Assembly (NCBI GenBank): GCA_964504025.1
Contig: CAZDCO010000050.1
Location: 1-6,464 of the forward strand
Reading direction: 5' to 3'
Length of the DNA stretch: 6,464 nucleotides
From: Scatosoma sp964504025
Lineage (GTDB): Bacteria > Bacillota > Clostridia > Christensenellales > Borkfalkiaceae
Position 1 is the stretch's first letter. Each line of letters starts with the position of its first letter. This document shows, one piece after another, positions 1 through 4,493 of this stretch. The notes under the pieces are model-generated. The model was not told the origin of the DNA, made no database searches, and saw nothing but the letters and a program-made list of their open reading frames with translations. Position numbers and translations under genes: made by a program.

Positions 1-749
1 GCAACGACCTCTTCGATCGATTCGGGAGCAACTTCCGCCGTTGCTTCAACCGTTGCAAACGCTTCCTCGCCTTGGTTTGCTTCGATAACTGCGTTTGCAA
101 TTACGGAAGAGATCAACTTGATCGCGCGGATTGCGTCGTCGTTACCGGGGATAACGTAATCAACTTCATCGGGATCGCAGTTCGTATCGGTGATCGCTAC
201 GATCTTGATGCCGAGTTTCTTCGCTTCTTTGATTGCGATGTCTTCGTTGTGGGGATCTACGACGAACATAACGCCGGGCATCGACTTCATATTCTTGATA
301 CCGCCGAGGTTCGCTTGCAATTTGCCCATTTCTTTCTTCAAAAGCATAACTTCTTTCTTGGGAAGAAGGTCGAAATCGCCGTTCGCTTCCATCGCTTCCA
401 ACTTTTCAAGGCGTTCTACGCGGCTACGCATGGTCTTGAAGTTGGTAAGGCAACCGCCGAGCCAACGGGAGTTTACGTAGTATTGTCCGCAACGCTCTGC
501 TTCTTCCTTAATCGCTTCTTGCGCCTGCTTCTTCGTGCCAACGAAAAGTACCGATTTGCCTGCTTTTACGCTCTCGCAAACGAATGCGTACGCTTCTTCG
601 ATCAAGTTCGCGGTTACTTGCAAGTCGATGATGTGAATGTCGTTTCTTGCCGCGAAGATGTACTTCTTCATTTTCGGGTTCCATTTTCTCGTTTGGTGAC
701 CGAAGTGCACGCCTGCTTCCAAAAGCTGCTTCATAGTGATAACTGCCAT
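1..749 (-). CDS. rpsB: 30S ribosomal protein uS2 (3' end beyond window)
   Basis: Small-subunit ribosomal protein that binds between the head and body of the 30S subunit and helps recruit bS1 and the mRNA. The 249 visible residues carry the family hallmarks: VHFGHQTRKWNPKM (residues 14-27), YIFAARNDIHIIDLQ, NSRWLGGCLTNFKT, and near the end AITDTNCDPDEVDYVIPGNDDA. After the core, at about residue 225, an acidic Ala/Glu tail (EEAFATVEATAEVAPESIEEVV) runs off the left edge with no stop seen, so the protein exceeds the usual 230-240 residues, as in other Clostridia. The start MAVITMKQLLEAG is chosen because GGAGGT (757-762) lies 7 nt upstream and other S2 proteins begin in the same way. A second purine-rich stretch (GAGGAGG, about 768-774) lies further upstream. 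In most bacteria tsf follows; here it would lie outside the window. Identification is firm. Confidence 0.97.
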   Translation of the reverse strand, partial: MAVITMKQLLEAGVHFGHQTRKWNPKMKKYIFAARNDIHIIDLQVTANLIEEAYAFVCESVKAGKSVLFVGTKKQAQEAIKEEAERCGQYYVNSRWLGGCLTNFKTMRSRVERLEKLEAMEANGDFDLLPKKEVMLLKKEMGKLQANLGGIKNMKSMPGVMFVVDPHNEDIAIKEAKKLGIKIVAITDTNCDPDEVDYVIPGNDDAIRAIKLISSVIANAVIEANQGEEAFATVEATAEVAPESIEEVV

Positions 750-860
750 AATTCATACCTCCGTTTAACCTCCTCGCCTTGCGTTGGCTCGTAACTTATC
801 CGCATTGAAAAAATTTTACGGACACGGATTACGCACAATGAGCGAGTGTGAATTTTTAGC
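750..860 (-). promoter_or_regulatory. rpsB 5' leader with tandem ribosome binding sites
   Basis: From the predicted transcription start near 860 to the rpsB ATG there are about 110 untranslated nucleotides, long for this window. On the minus strand CGTAATCCG (833-825) can pair with CGGATAAGTTACG (802-790) through two helices (CGTA/TACG and ATCCG/CGGAT) separated by a small bulge. A short CACA/TGTG hairpin (834-850) lies upstream of it. Two purine-rich boxes follow, GAGGAGG and GGAGGT. Leaders of ribosomal protein genes often bind their own product to lower translation. That role here is inference from position and foldability only; I did not match a named leader family. Confidence 0.35.
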
Positions 861-866
861 TATATT

Positions 867-895
867 ATTTTACCATATACCGCGCGCCTTGGCAA
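867..895 (-). promoter_or_regulatory. sigma-A promoter of rpsB
   Basis: On the minus strand TTGCCA (895-890) is followed by exactly 17 bp and TAAAAT (872-867). A TG dinucleotide one base upstream of the -10 makes it an extended -10 (TGGTAAAAT). Both hexamers are 5/6 matches to consensus. This fits a strongly expressed ribosomal protein gene and would start transcription near 860. Confidence 0.75.
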
Positions 896-936
896 GCTAT
901 TTTAGGGCGATTTCAAAATTTTTTAATCGTTTTTCC

Positions 937-982
937 AAAAAAACGAAAAAGAGCCGCGCGTCTACACCGACCGCAGCTCTTT
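937..982 (-). terminator. Rho-independent terminator after the ruvX-DUF1292 gene
   Basis: On the minus strand AAAGAGC (982-976) pairs with GCTCTTT (954-948). An inner GCG/CGC helix can extend the stem across the loop. The stem is followed by TTCGTTTTTTT. It lies about 40 nt past the fusion gene's stop and 42 nt before the rpsB -35, so it separates the two units. Confidence 0.7.
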
Positions 983-1021
983 CTTGTTTTCCGTTCTCGC
1001 GACAAAGCGCACGCACGAAGG

Positions 1022-1792
1022 TTATTTGTCCAACGACATTGCCTCGTCCGCCGCCTCAAAATCTTCGTACTGTCTGCAAAATTCCGCAAACACTTCGTCC
1101 AAGAGGGAATCGTCCTCGACGGGGTTCAACATTTCGTTCGCCTCGTCCAAAGCGTAGATCACCACTTCGTCTTCTTGCTCTTCCGTTTCGGGTTCAGCCA
1201 CTTGGAACACGCAATAGTTCACGCCCTTATACGGAATGGTCGCGACGTGCAGGAAGCGTTCCACGTTTCCGTCCTCGTCCTCCAACTCGATAATGCGCTC
1301 TTCCTCGTCTTCGTACGCGTTTTGCATTTCTTCGTTCATACTTTTCTCCTTTTCCGCTCGCGCGGCTTTTTGTTTTTCTCGTTCTAAATAGCTTTCCAAA
1401 ATATACGACGCCGCGATAGAGTCCACCGTCTTTTTGCGGTTTTCCCGTTTTACGCCGCCCATGCGTTGCGTTTCCCGCGCCTGCAACGTCGTAAACCGTT
1501 CGTCTTCCAGCACGATCGGCAACGCCGTCTTTTCCGCCAACGCGTCGATAAATAACTTCGTCTTTTCCGTTTGCACGCTCTCCGTGCCGTCGAAGTTGAC
1601 GGGCATACCGCACACGATCACGCCCACGCCGCGTTCCTTGGCGATATTCGCAATCGCCGTTACGTCCGTTTCAAATTTCCCCACGCGGAAATAGGTTTCG
1701 CAGGGCATTGCGTATTCGTTAAACGGATCGGAGATCGCCACGCCTATTCGTTTGTCGCCTATATCGAAGGCAATCGCTCTTTTGGTTATCAT
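1022..1792 (-). CDS. ruvX: RuvX/YqgF RNase H-fold nuclease fused to a DUF1292 (YrzB-like) domain
   Basis: Residues 5-138 are a complete RuvX/YqgF domain, the family of putative Holliday-junction resolvases also needed for 16S rRNA 5'-end maturation. Visible motifs are FDIGDKRIGVAISD with acidic D10, VCGMPVNFDGTES (61-72), EDERFTT (96-102) with E96/E98, and KTVDSIAA with D124, so the acidic active-site set is present. Normal RuvX stops near residue 140. Here the frame continues through a Lys/Glu linker into a DUF1292 domain (about 160-240: ERIIELEDEDGN, KGVNYCVFQ, EVVIYALDE, LLDEVFAEF). In many Bacillota these are separate adjacent genes (yrrK and yrzB in Bacillus). Start: ATG 1792 matches family N-termini. 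An upstream in-frame ATG at 1810 would add six residues and has only a weak GGGGA box. An internal ATG (1339) keeps a perfect RBS, so a separate 105-aa DUF1292 product is likely. The fusion could also be an assembly or base-calling error, but no single obvious slip site is seen. Confidence 0.93.
   Translation of the reverse strand: MITKRAIAFDIGDKRIGVAISDPFNEYAMPCETYFRVGKFETDVTAIANIAKERGVGVIVCGMPVNFDGTESVQTEKTKLFIDALAEKTALPIVLEDERFTTLQARETQRMGGVKRENRKKTVDSIAASYILESYLEREKQKAARAEKEKSMNEEMQNAYEDEEERIIELEDEDGNVERFLHVATIPYKGVNYCVFQVAEPETEEQEDEVVIYALDEANEMLNPVEDDSLLDEVFAEFCRQYEDFEAADEAMSLDK
1337..1353 (-). promoter_or_regulatory. Internal ribosome binding site and start codon for the DUF1292 part
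   Basis: Inside the ruvX fusion the minus strand reads AAAAGGAG, six nucleotides, then ATG (1339-1337), opening the in-frame peptide MNEEMQNAYEDEEER. Strength and spacing are better than at the gene's own start. This looks like the original start of a separate DUF1292 gene kept after loss of the ruvX stop. It should yield a free 105-residue DUF1292 protein (1022-1339) beside the full fusion. Confidence 0.6.
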
Positions 1793-1798
1793 ACGAAT

Positions 1799-1827
1799 AG
1801 TATACCACATTTTTCTTTCCCCGTCTA
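1799..1827 (-). promoter_or_regulatory. Promoter of the ruvX fusion, -10 abutting the start codon
   Basis: Minus strand: TAGACG (1827-1822), 17-bp spacer, TATACT (1804-1799) with a TG one base upstream (TGGTATACT), so an extended -10. Only six bases separate the -10 from ATG 1792, which would put transcription start at or next to the A of that ATG. If real, the mRNA is leaderless and the 1810 start is excluded. Confidence 0.5.
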
Positions 1828-1843
1828 TCGTTTCGCGTAATTT

Positions 1844-1872
1844 TTTTCATTTTTTCAAAAACGGAGTATAAA
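1844..1872 (+). promoter_or_regulatory. Weak candidate promoter for the YtxH-like gene
   Basis: TTTTCA (1844-1849), 17 bp, TATAAA (1867-1872). Each hexamer is a partial match in AT-rich DNA, so the call is tentative. It would give a leader of about 55 nt. The region 1810-1933 is the divergent spacer between this gene and the ruvX fusion. Confidence 0.3.
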
Positions 1873-1906
1873 ACCGCCCTTTTTCGACATACTACCGTAT
1901 AGAAAG

Positions 1907-1921
1907 GGGCGAAATTCGCCC
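1907..1921 (+). repeat. Inverted repeat just upstream of the ribosome binding site at 1923-1929
   Basis: GGGCGAA and TTCGCCC flank a single A. As RNA this gives a 5-bp GC-rich hairpin with a 5-nt loop; as DNA it is a compact near-perfect dyad. It ends one base before the TAAGGAGG box of the next gene. It could be an operator or an mRNA structure that affects translation; neither is shown. Confidence 0.35.
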
Positions 1922-1933
1922 TAAGGAGGTTTT

Positions 1934-2170
1934 ATGGAAAAATTCGCAATCGGTTTAGCCGTCGGCGGAATTTGCGGCGCGCTGCTCGCCGCGAACAATT
2001 ATAAAATGCGTACGCTCGTGAAAAAGACGCAGCAAGAAATGCAAAAGAAGCTGGACACTATGTTAGACGAAAAAATTTGCGCCTTGGAGAACGGCGCGGC
2101 AACGCCGCAGGCGTACCCCGACGAAGAGTCGGAGGAAAAAGAAGCACGCGAGAAGAAAAAACGGAAATAA
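1934..2170 (+). CDS. Small YtxH-like single-pass membrane protein
   Basis: A 78-residue protein. Residues 4-20 (FAIGLAVGGICGALLAA) form a glycine-rich hydrophobic segment. A basic, Gln/Lys-rich amphipathic stretch follows (about 23-50), likely a short coiled coil, and the last 20 residues are a charged Glu/Lys tail ending KKKRK. This plan, a Gly-rich N-terminal helix followed by a K/Q-rich helix, is that of YtxH-domain proteins, common in Bacillota and of unknown exact function. The protein should sit in the membrane with its tail in the cytoplasm (inference from charge). The start is set by AAGGAGG four bases before ATG. It is a single-gene unit, divergent from the ruvX fusion and ending in a strong terminator. 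Family assignment rests on pattern, not a search. Confidence 0.75.
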   Translation: MEKFAIGLAVGGICGALLAANNYKMRTLVKKTQQEMQKKLDTMLDEKICALENGAATPQAYPDEESEEKEAREKKKRK

Positions 2171-2177
2171 ACGCCGA

Positions 2178-2210
2178 ACGCCGCCGCAGGCATTGCGGCG
2201 GCGTTTTTTT
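2178..2210 (+). terminator. Strong Rho-independent terminator after the YtxH-like gene
   Basis: An 11-bp perfect GC-rich stem, ACGCCGCCGCA (2178-2188) with TGCGGCGGCGT (2194-2204), a 5-nt loop and a run of seven T (2204-2210). It begins 8 nt after the stop. Its T-run touches the stop codon of the convergent gene. In the other direction the hairpin lacks an immediate T-run, so it should stop mainly plus-strand transcripts. Confidence 0.9.
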
Positions 2211-2859
2211 ACGCGCGATCGTCATGCAGACGGGCTTTCAATTCCTCTTTTTCACGGCGCAACCGCTCGTTTTCCGCTTTCAGCGTTCGCGTCAGTCTAT
2301 CGTACAAGCCGTTGATCTCGTTTTCCAAACGCCGCAACAAAAACTCCTTATCGGGCAACGCGGGCGCGGACTTCTTTTCCGTCCGTTTTTCCGCGCGGCG
2401 GCGCAACGCTTCCTCTTCCTCGGGCAAGTCCAACTCCTTGGCGAGCGCGGCAATGCGGTACGGCTCTTTCTTTAAGGTATTGCGGTACTTGTTTTGCAAC
2501 CGCAACATCAATTTATCGTCCCCCTGCGCCAAATTATAGATGGCGCGACGAACGGACAGCCCCTTGCTCTTCTCGCGCAAGATCGCGCGCAACGCGTCGT
2601 CCGTTTCCTGCGGCGTGAACTCTTTGATCTTTTCCACGTGCAGCTGCGAACCGTCCAACAACCGCACGATCCGTTCGTCGTCGCGCTCGTTCTTCATCAG
2701 GGCGTAGTAGTAATTCCGTACGCTGCCCTTTGCCCTGCCGCGCTGTTTGCCGTACGTTTCAAAGAGATAGGTGAGCGTCTTGCCCCGATTTTTCCCTTCC
2801 TTAATGTATTCGACCAAGTTTCTCGCTTCCTCTTCCGTGTACCCGTTGATTTTACGCAT
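2209..2859 (-). CDS. Probable DNA-binding protein with two SANT/Myb-like repeats and a C-terminal coiled coil
   Basis: A 216-residue protein I do not recognise by name. Residues 8-56 and 82-130 align without gaps over 49 positions, sharing T1, E4, I12, K16, G19, N42, Y44 and K49 plus similar hydrophobics, and so look like two helical SANT/Myb-type units. A charged linker (131-171, Glu/Arg-rich) leads to a long amphipathic coiled coil (172-216). An N-terminal Myb-like unit plus C-terminal coiled coil recalls RsfA-type regulators of spore-forming Bacillota; that is an analogy, not a match. The start is ATG 2859 because GGAGG (2866-2870) lies 6 nt upstream; the in-frame ATG at 2865 touches GGAGG with no spacing. 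The first 48 codons and upstream DNA are repeated exactly 206 bp further upstream. It is convergent with the YtxH-like gene and probably cytoplasmic. Confidence 0.75.
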   Translation of the reverse strand: MRKINGYTEEEARNLVEYIKEGKNRGKTLTYLFETYGKQRGRAKGSVRNYYYALMKNERDDERIVRLLDGSQLHVEKIKEFTPQETDDALRAILREKSKGLSVRRAIYNLAQGDDKLMLRLQNKYRNTLKKEPYRIAALAKELDLPEEEEALRRRAEKRTEKKSAPALPDKEFLLRRLENEINGLYDRLTRTLKAENERLRREKEELKARLHDDRA

Positions 2860-3127
2860 ATTCATCCTCCGATTTTTTTGGTATTGCGAAAAAATTATTT
2901 CCGCGTTTTATCCCTTTTATACCGTACGCTGCCCTTTGCCCTGCCGCGCTGTTTGCCGTACGTTTCAAAGAGATAGGTGAGCGTCTTGCCCCGATTTTTC
3001 CCTTCCTTAATGTATTCGACCAAGTTTCTCGCTTCCTCTTCCGTGTACCCGTTGATTTTACGCATATTCATCCTCCGATTTTTTTGGTATTGCGAAAAAA
3101 TTATTTCCGCGTTTTATCCCTTTTATA
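2716..3127. repeat. Exact 206-bp tandem duplication
   Basis: Positions 2716-2921 and 2922-3127 are identical base for base, including a run of seven T and a run of six A. The match stops at 2715/2921 on the left and 2923/3129 on the right, leaving one shared C at the junction. The unit holds the first 48 codons of the SANT-like gene, its ribosome binding site and about 50 bp of upstream DNA. Perfect identity means a very recent event or an assembly artefact; 206 is not a multiple of three. Confidence 0.95.
2895..3065 (-). pseudogene. Truncated 5' duplicate of the SANT-like gene
   Basis: The upstream duplicate keeps its own GGAGG (3072-3076) and ATG (3065). It encodes residues 1-48 of the downstream protein, then runs out of the copied region and adds YKRDKTRK before a TAA at 2895-2897. 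The product would be 56 residues, cut within the first SANT-like repeat, so it probably cannot bind DNA. Its stop lies about 25 nt upstream of the ribosome binding site of the intact gene, so it would act as an upstream open reading frame on any transcript started further up. Whether it is expressed cannot be told. Confidence 0.8.
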
Positions 3128-3154
3128 CATTTATTTTTCGGAAAAGAATACAAT
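3124..3154 (+). promoter_or_regulatory. Candidate promoter of the 299-aa gene, -10 abutting the start codon
   Basis: TACAAT (3149-3154) is a 5/6 match to the -10 consensus and ends 5 nt before ATG 3160. The best -35 is TATACA (3124-3129) with a long 19-bp spacer. No ribosome binding site precedes the ATG. Transcription would start at or beside the ATG, suggesting a leaderless mRNA. The -35 straddles the edge of the tandem duplication. Confidence 0.35.
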
Positions 3155-3159
3155 AGAGT

Positions 3160-4059
3160 ATGAAAACGTATTTTTTATCCTGCGCGCCCTGTATGCTGAC
3201 CGTCAACGGCGCGTATTTCGGAATATGCGACCGTTTCGCGCGCGCGGCGGACGTCGTATTGTCCGACCGTTTATTTTTACAATTCACCCCCGAAAACGCG
3301 CAACCCGTATCCTTTTTTCTCACCGAAAACGTGCGTTTCACGCCCCCGAACGGCGTGGACGTATACCTGATGAAAGACGCGATCGCACTCTGCGTGCGCG
3401 CCTTTCCGCCCGTCGATACCGTCCTGCGCCCCGTGCGGCAATCGATCACCGACGGCGGCGTCGTTACCCTCTTTTTTCAAGGAGAATTGCACCTCTCCCT
3501 GCAAACGGAAGACGGACTGTTCGTCGCGCCCCTGCCCCCGTCTTTTGCCGATTGCACCGTCGAATACGCCGACGGCGTTTTCGTCTTGCAATCTCCGACG
3601 GAAGCGGCGGTATTCGATAAACGCGGCGAACGGCTGTTGTTGCAAACGGCAACCTCGCACGAGATCGCGGACGGGAAGTTGCGGTTGCTCGTACCCTTGC
3701 ACGAACGGTTGGGACGCGTCGCCGAACGGACGTACGATCTTTCCGATGGTTGCAAGCAGATCGGATACGTGCTGAAAGAAGGCAAACGCGGCGTGCGCTC
3801 GGCAGGCGACGAACTACTCCCCTTTGCCTTTTTTGAAAGCGTATTGATCGGCGCGGACTACGCGTCCTATCTTTCGGATGAATTGCAAGCCAAGGCAGGC
3901 GACCTGTCCGCGTTTTTGGGGGAATACGTCCGCGTTACGTTCACCGACGATCCGTTCACTTGCGGTTTGGTACGAAAAAAGGGGAGCGGTTTGTTCGAGC
4001 TGTCCTATTTCACGGCGCGCGTGGAGAACGGAAAGATTTGCGATATCCTTCCGTCGTAA
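3160..4059 (+). CDS. Unrecognised 299-residue protein
   Basis: I do not recognise this protein. It has no signal peptide, lipobox or membrane helix, so it is probably cytoplasmic. Composition suggests mainly beta structure with alternating hydrophobics: an N-terminal segment around residues 12-65 (LTVNGAYFGIC, LFLQFTPENAQPVSFFL) resembles the small beta-sandwich segments seen in PEGA-type domains, and a middle part (about 100-185) contains strand-turn patterns such as VVTLFFQGELHLSLQTEDGLFVAPL. The C-terminal 80 residues (FAFFESVLIGADYASYL, FLGEYVRVTFTDD, SYFTARVENGKICDIL) look like a separate domain. Cysteines are scattered with no metal-binding spacing. There is no ribosome binding site at the start and no better internal start. 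Codon use (many CGC, GCG, GAC) resembles its neighbours, so recent transfer is not indicated. The open frame and promoter make it a real gene; function is unknown. Confidence 0.8.
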   Translation: MKTYFLSCAPCMLTVNGAYFGICDRFARAADVVLSDRLFLQFTPENAQPVSFFLTENVRFTPPNGVDVYLMKDAIALCVRAFPPVDTVLRPVRQSITDGGVVTLFFQGELHLSLQTEDGLFVAPLPPSFADCTVEYADGVFVLQSPTEAAVFDKRGERLLLQTATSHEIADGKLRLLVPLHERLGRVAERTYDLSDGCKQIGYVLKEGKRGVRSAGDELLPFAFFESVLIGADYASYLSDELQAKAGDLSAFLGEYVRVTFTDDPFTCGLVRKKGSGLFELSYFTARVENGKICDILPS

Positions 4060-4127
4060 TTTGGTGCGATTTCGCTAAAAAAAGGCGCAGGCCGCGCAAT
4101 TTGTATAAAAAACGCCTCGCCCTACGC

Positions 4128-4156
4128 TTGACAAAACGGACGGCTTCGGCTACAAT
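4128..4156 (+). promoter_or_regulatory. Consensus sigma-A promoter of the 76-aa gene
   Basis: TTGACA (4128-4133, perfect), 17 bp, TACAAT (4151-4156, 5/6). This is the best promoter match in the window. Transcription would start near 4163, giving a 30-nt leader with AAGAGGTG at 4179-4186. Confidence 0.85.
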
Positions 4157-4192
4157 AATAGCGTAGACAAAAATCAAAAAGAGGTGAATACT

Positions 4193-4423
4193 ATGCAAAA
4201 AGTCATTTGTAAGAAAGTGTACGACACGGCTACGGCGACGTTGATCAAGAAAAATACGTTCGGTAACTACGGCGATCCTAACGGCTACGAGGAAAGCTTG
4301 TACCAAACGGAATCGGGAAATTATTTCCTGTATACCAACGGCGGCGAAAGCAGCAAATACGCGAAAGAGGACATCACGCGTATGGGCGCGGAAAAAGCAA
4401 AAGCTTGGCTCGCGGCAAACTAA
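4193..4423 (+). CDS. Conserved small protein of the K-x-YDT-x-TA type, function unknown
   Basis: A 76-residue soluble protein. The pattern KVYDTATATLI (8-18), then ESLYQTESGNYFLYTNGG (33-50), SKYA and a final Ala/Lys-rich AKAWL helix is that of small uncharacterised proteins I recall from many Clostridia, often starting M-K-K-x-I and carrying an ETLYRTxxGxFFL-like core. I know no assigned function. It probably folds as a small beta-sheet with a C-terminal helix. The start is ATG 4193, six bases after AAGAGGTG; a GTG at 4184 in the same frame is inside that ribosome binding site and is rejected. A consensus promoter and a very stable terminator make it an independent, probably well expressed unit. 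Confidence 0.85.
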   Translation: MQKVICKKVYDTATATLIKKNTFGNYGDPNGYEESLYQTESGNYFLYTNGGESSKYAKEDITRMGAEKAKAWLAAN

Positions 4424-4436
4424 CCGTAACTCTACG

Positions 4437-4476
4437 AAAAAAAGTGTTTGAACGAACTTCGTTCAAACACTTTTTT
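4437..4476. terminator. Bidirectional terminator, 39-bp near-perfect palindrome
   Basis: Two 19-bp arms (4438-4456 and 4458-4476) are perfectly complementary around a single C. The arms begin with AAAAAAGTG and end with CACTTTTTT, so each strand ends in a T-run after a stable stem. It lies between the convergent stops of the 76-aa gene (13 nt away) and the lipoprotein gene (18 nt away) and should end both transcripts. Confidence 0.92.
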
Positions 4477-4493
4477 CATACCGTTTTTCGGTG

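Noticed and set aside
508..756. An 82-codon minus-strand frame starting 7 nt upstream of the rpsB ATG
   Set aside because: It overlaps the well-supported rpsB gene out of frame, and its peptide is just rpsB read in another frame (Arg/Glu-rich, no family features).
784..1293. A 169-codon plus-strand frame opposite the ruvX fusion
   Set aside because: It runs across the ruvX terminator and antisense to DUF1292 coding sequence; the peptide is Arg/Pro-rich low-complexity, typical of antisense to GC-rich codons.
2177..2210. Bidirectional action of the terminator between the YtxH-like and SANT-like genes
   Set aside because: On the minus strand the stem is followed by TTCGGCGTTTATTTCC rather than a T-run, so I assign it to the plus strand only.
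2922..3127. A mobile element or insertion-sequence end at the duplicated segment
   Set aside because: The unit has no terminal inverted repeats and no transposase; it is simply a copy of adjacent DNA.
4080..4117. A terminator after the 299-aa gene
   Set aside because: AGGCG (4083-4087) can pair with CGCCT (4113-4117), but the T-run follows only on the minus strand, where no gene ends; no clear plus-strand terminator is visible here.
4184..4192. GTG start at 4184 for the 76-aa protein
   Set aside because: The GTG is part of the AAGAGGTG ribosome binding site; ATG 4193 has correct spacing and matches the family N-terminus.
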